This document shows, one piece after another, positions 63,320-64,000 of a stretch of 64,000 nt of DNA; the stretch's first letter is position 1; each line of letters starts with the position of its first letter. The translations under genes were made by a program, and so were the position numbers. Source of the stretch: Agrobacterium tumefaciens (lineage in GTDB: Bacteria; Pseudomonadota; Alphaproteobacteria; Rhizobiales; Rhizobiaceae); the NCBI GenBank assembly GCA_025560025.1, contig CP048486.1, forward strand, positions 930,001 to 994,000. Direction: 5' to 3'. Below the pieces are notes generated by a model. The model did not search any database. It saw nothing but the letters and a program-made list of their open reading frames with translations, and had not been told where the DNA came from.

Positions 63320-64000
63320 ATGACCCTGCCCAGCTCGATCACCAAACTGGAAATCCCACAGCAGCGGGTCGAGGCCCGTTACGGGGCACAGGCAGCTTTT
63401 TCTCCCCCTTTCTGGAACGACACCATCGATGCCTTGCTAAACCATCGAACCGCGCGCGCTTATCTGCCCAAGGCACTGCCGGAAGGCAGCCTGGAACTTC
63501 TGGTCGCAGCCGCTCAATCCGCGCCGACCTCGTCCAATCTTCAGGCGTGGAGCGTCGTGGCGGTTCAGGACAAGGATCGCAAGGCGCGGCTTGCAGACTT
63601 CACGGGTGGTAACGGCCACATAAAAGATGCGCCTGTCTTCCTCATCTGGCTGATTGACCTGAAGCGCCTGCGAACCGTTGCTTCCAACCATGGCAACAAG
63701 GGCGAAGGGCTGGATTATCTGGAAAGCTTCCTTATCGGCGCCATTGATGCAGCATTGGCTGCGCAGAACGCCGTTGCCGCCATCGATTCACTCGGACTTG
63801 GCTCCTGCTATGTGGGTGGTATTCGAAACAGACCGGAAGACGTGTCCCGTGAACTGAACCTGCCACCCGAGACGGTGGCGGTTTTTGGCCTTACGGTCGG
63901 TTATCCCGACCCTGCGGCGAAAACCGATGTGAAACCGCGCCTGCCGCAATCATCCATTCTCTTTCATGAGACCTATTCGGAAGCGGGAGGGGATGACCTC
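63320..64000 (+). CDS. nitroreductase-family flavin reductase, C-terminus cut by window edge
   Basis: The visible 227 residues of an NADPH-dependent nitroreductase/FMN-reductase. Landmarks: HRTARAYLPKALPEGSLELL (FMN phosphate site), AAQSAPTSSNLQAWSVVAV, APVFLIWLIDLKR and LGSCYVGGIRNRPEDVSRELNLPPETVAVFGLTVGYP, which fit NfsA/FRP-type proteins. CGGAG lies 9 bases before ATG 63320. It could supply reduced FMN to the many monooxygenases in the preceding 18 kb; alternatively it may act directly on a nitro compound or quinone. The 3' end is outside the window. Confidence 0.87.
   Translation, partial: MTLPSSITKLEIPQQRVEARYGAQAAFSPPFWNDTIDALLNHRTARAYLPKALPEGSLELLVAAAQSAPTSSNLQAWSVVAVQDKDRKARLADFTGGNGHIKDAPVFLIWLIDLKRLRTVASNHGNKGEGLDYLESFLIGAIDAALAAQNAVAAIDSLGLGSCYVGGIRNRPEDVSRELNLPPETVAVFGLTVGYPDPAAKTDVKPRLPQSSILFHETYSEAGGDDL

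Noticed and set aside
1..64000. CRISPR arrays, insertion sequences, phage or plasmid replication genes
   Set aside because: No regularly spaced repeats, transposase or integrase motifs, or replication initiator motifs were seen.

Overview
The window reads as a chromosomal segment of an alphaproteobacterium of the Rhizobiaceae, most likely Agrobacterium. Support comes from the high but not extreme GC content, a Brucella/Rhizobiales-type Omp10 lipoprotein, homospermidine synthase, a 1581-residue alphaproteobacterial GltB, a TTAA-N7-TTAA element of CtrA type, and many short ATGA overlaps between genes. Placing it on the second (linear) chromosome of the A. tumefaciens complex is an inference from remembered gene neighbourhoods, not from a search. 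I see no rRNA, tRNA, CRISPR array, transposase or phage gene. Both ends cut genes: a GGDEF protein on the left and a nitroreductase on the right.

Positions 1-17.5 kb are mostly housekeeping and envelope genes: a diguanylate cyclase, homospermidine synthase, Omp10, a secreted 5'-nucleotidase with a LysM tail, ferrochelatase, an SPFH/NfeD membrane pair, an arabinose-5-phosphate isomerase, a small PAS protein, an outer-membrane beta-barrel protein, GalU, a MltB-type lytic transglycosylase, an SGNH-like protein and an OmpR/EnvZ-type two-component pair. Positions 17.5-25.3 kb hold gltB and gltD with a 52-residue membrane protein between them, and a divergent threonine aldolase.

Positions 25.3-33.7 kb hold a complete kdp high-affinity potassium operon in the order orf27-kdpF-kdpA-orf54-kdpB-kdpC-kdpD-kdpE. 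It includes two small membrane proteins that are not among the textbook subunits, and three ATTCC elements at 11-bp spacing upstream. Positions 33.8-38.7 kb form an asparagine/aspartate catabolism locus (asparaginase, amino acid permease, aspartase, FadR-type GntR regulator). Its two divergent promoters each carry a copy of the same operator-like sequence. Positions 38.8-45 kb hold an RND efflux operon with two lipoprotein adaptors and a divergent TetR repressor.

Positions 45-64 kb are the most interesting part. They form a dense set of flavin-linked oxidoreductases and peptide-type transporters: four luciferase-like (LLM) monooxygenases, an SfnB/DszC-like acyl-CoA-dehydrogenase-fold protein, a GNAT acetyltransferase, a Dpp-type ABC importer with two tandem Tat-exported binding proteins, a third binding protein, a triple-rhodanese sulfurtransferase with a single catalytic cysteine, a cysteine synthase homologue and a nitroreductase-family protein. 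Together these suggest uptake and oxidative cleavage of organosulfur compounds, with the sulfur ending in cysteine. The combination of GNAT, MsnO8-type LLM and NtaA-type LLM recalls the Bacillus S-alkylcysteine (ytm/ytn, cmo) pathway, but here it is paired with an oligopeptide-type transporter. The substrate cannot be read from the sequence.
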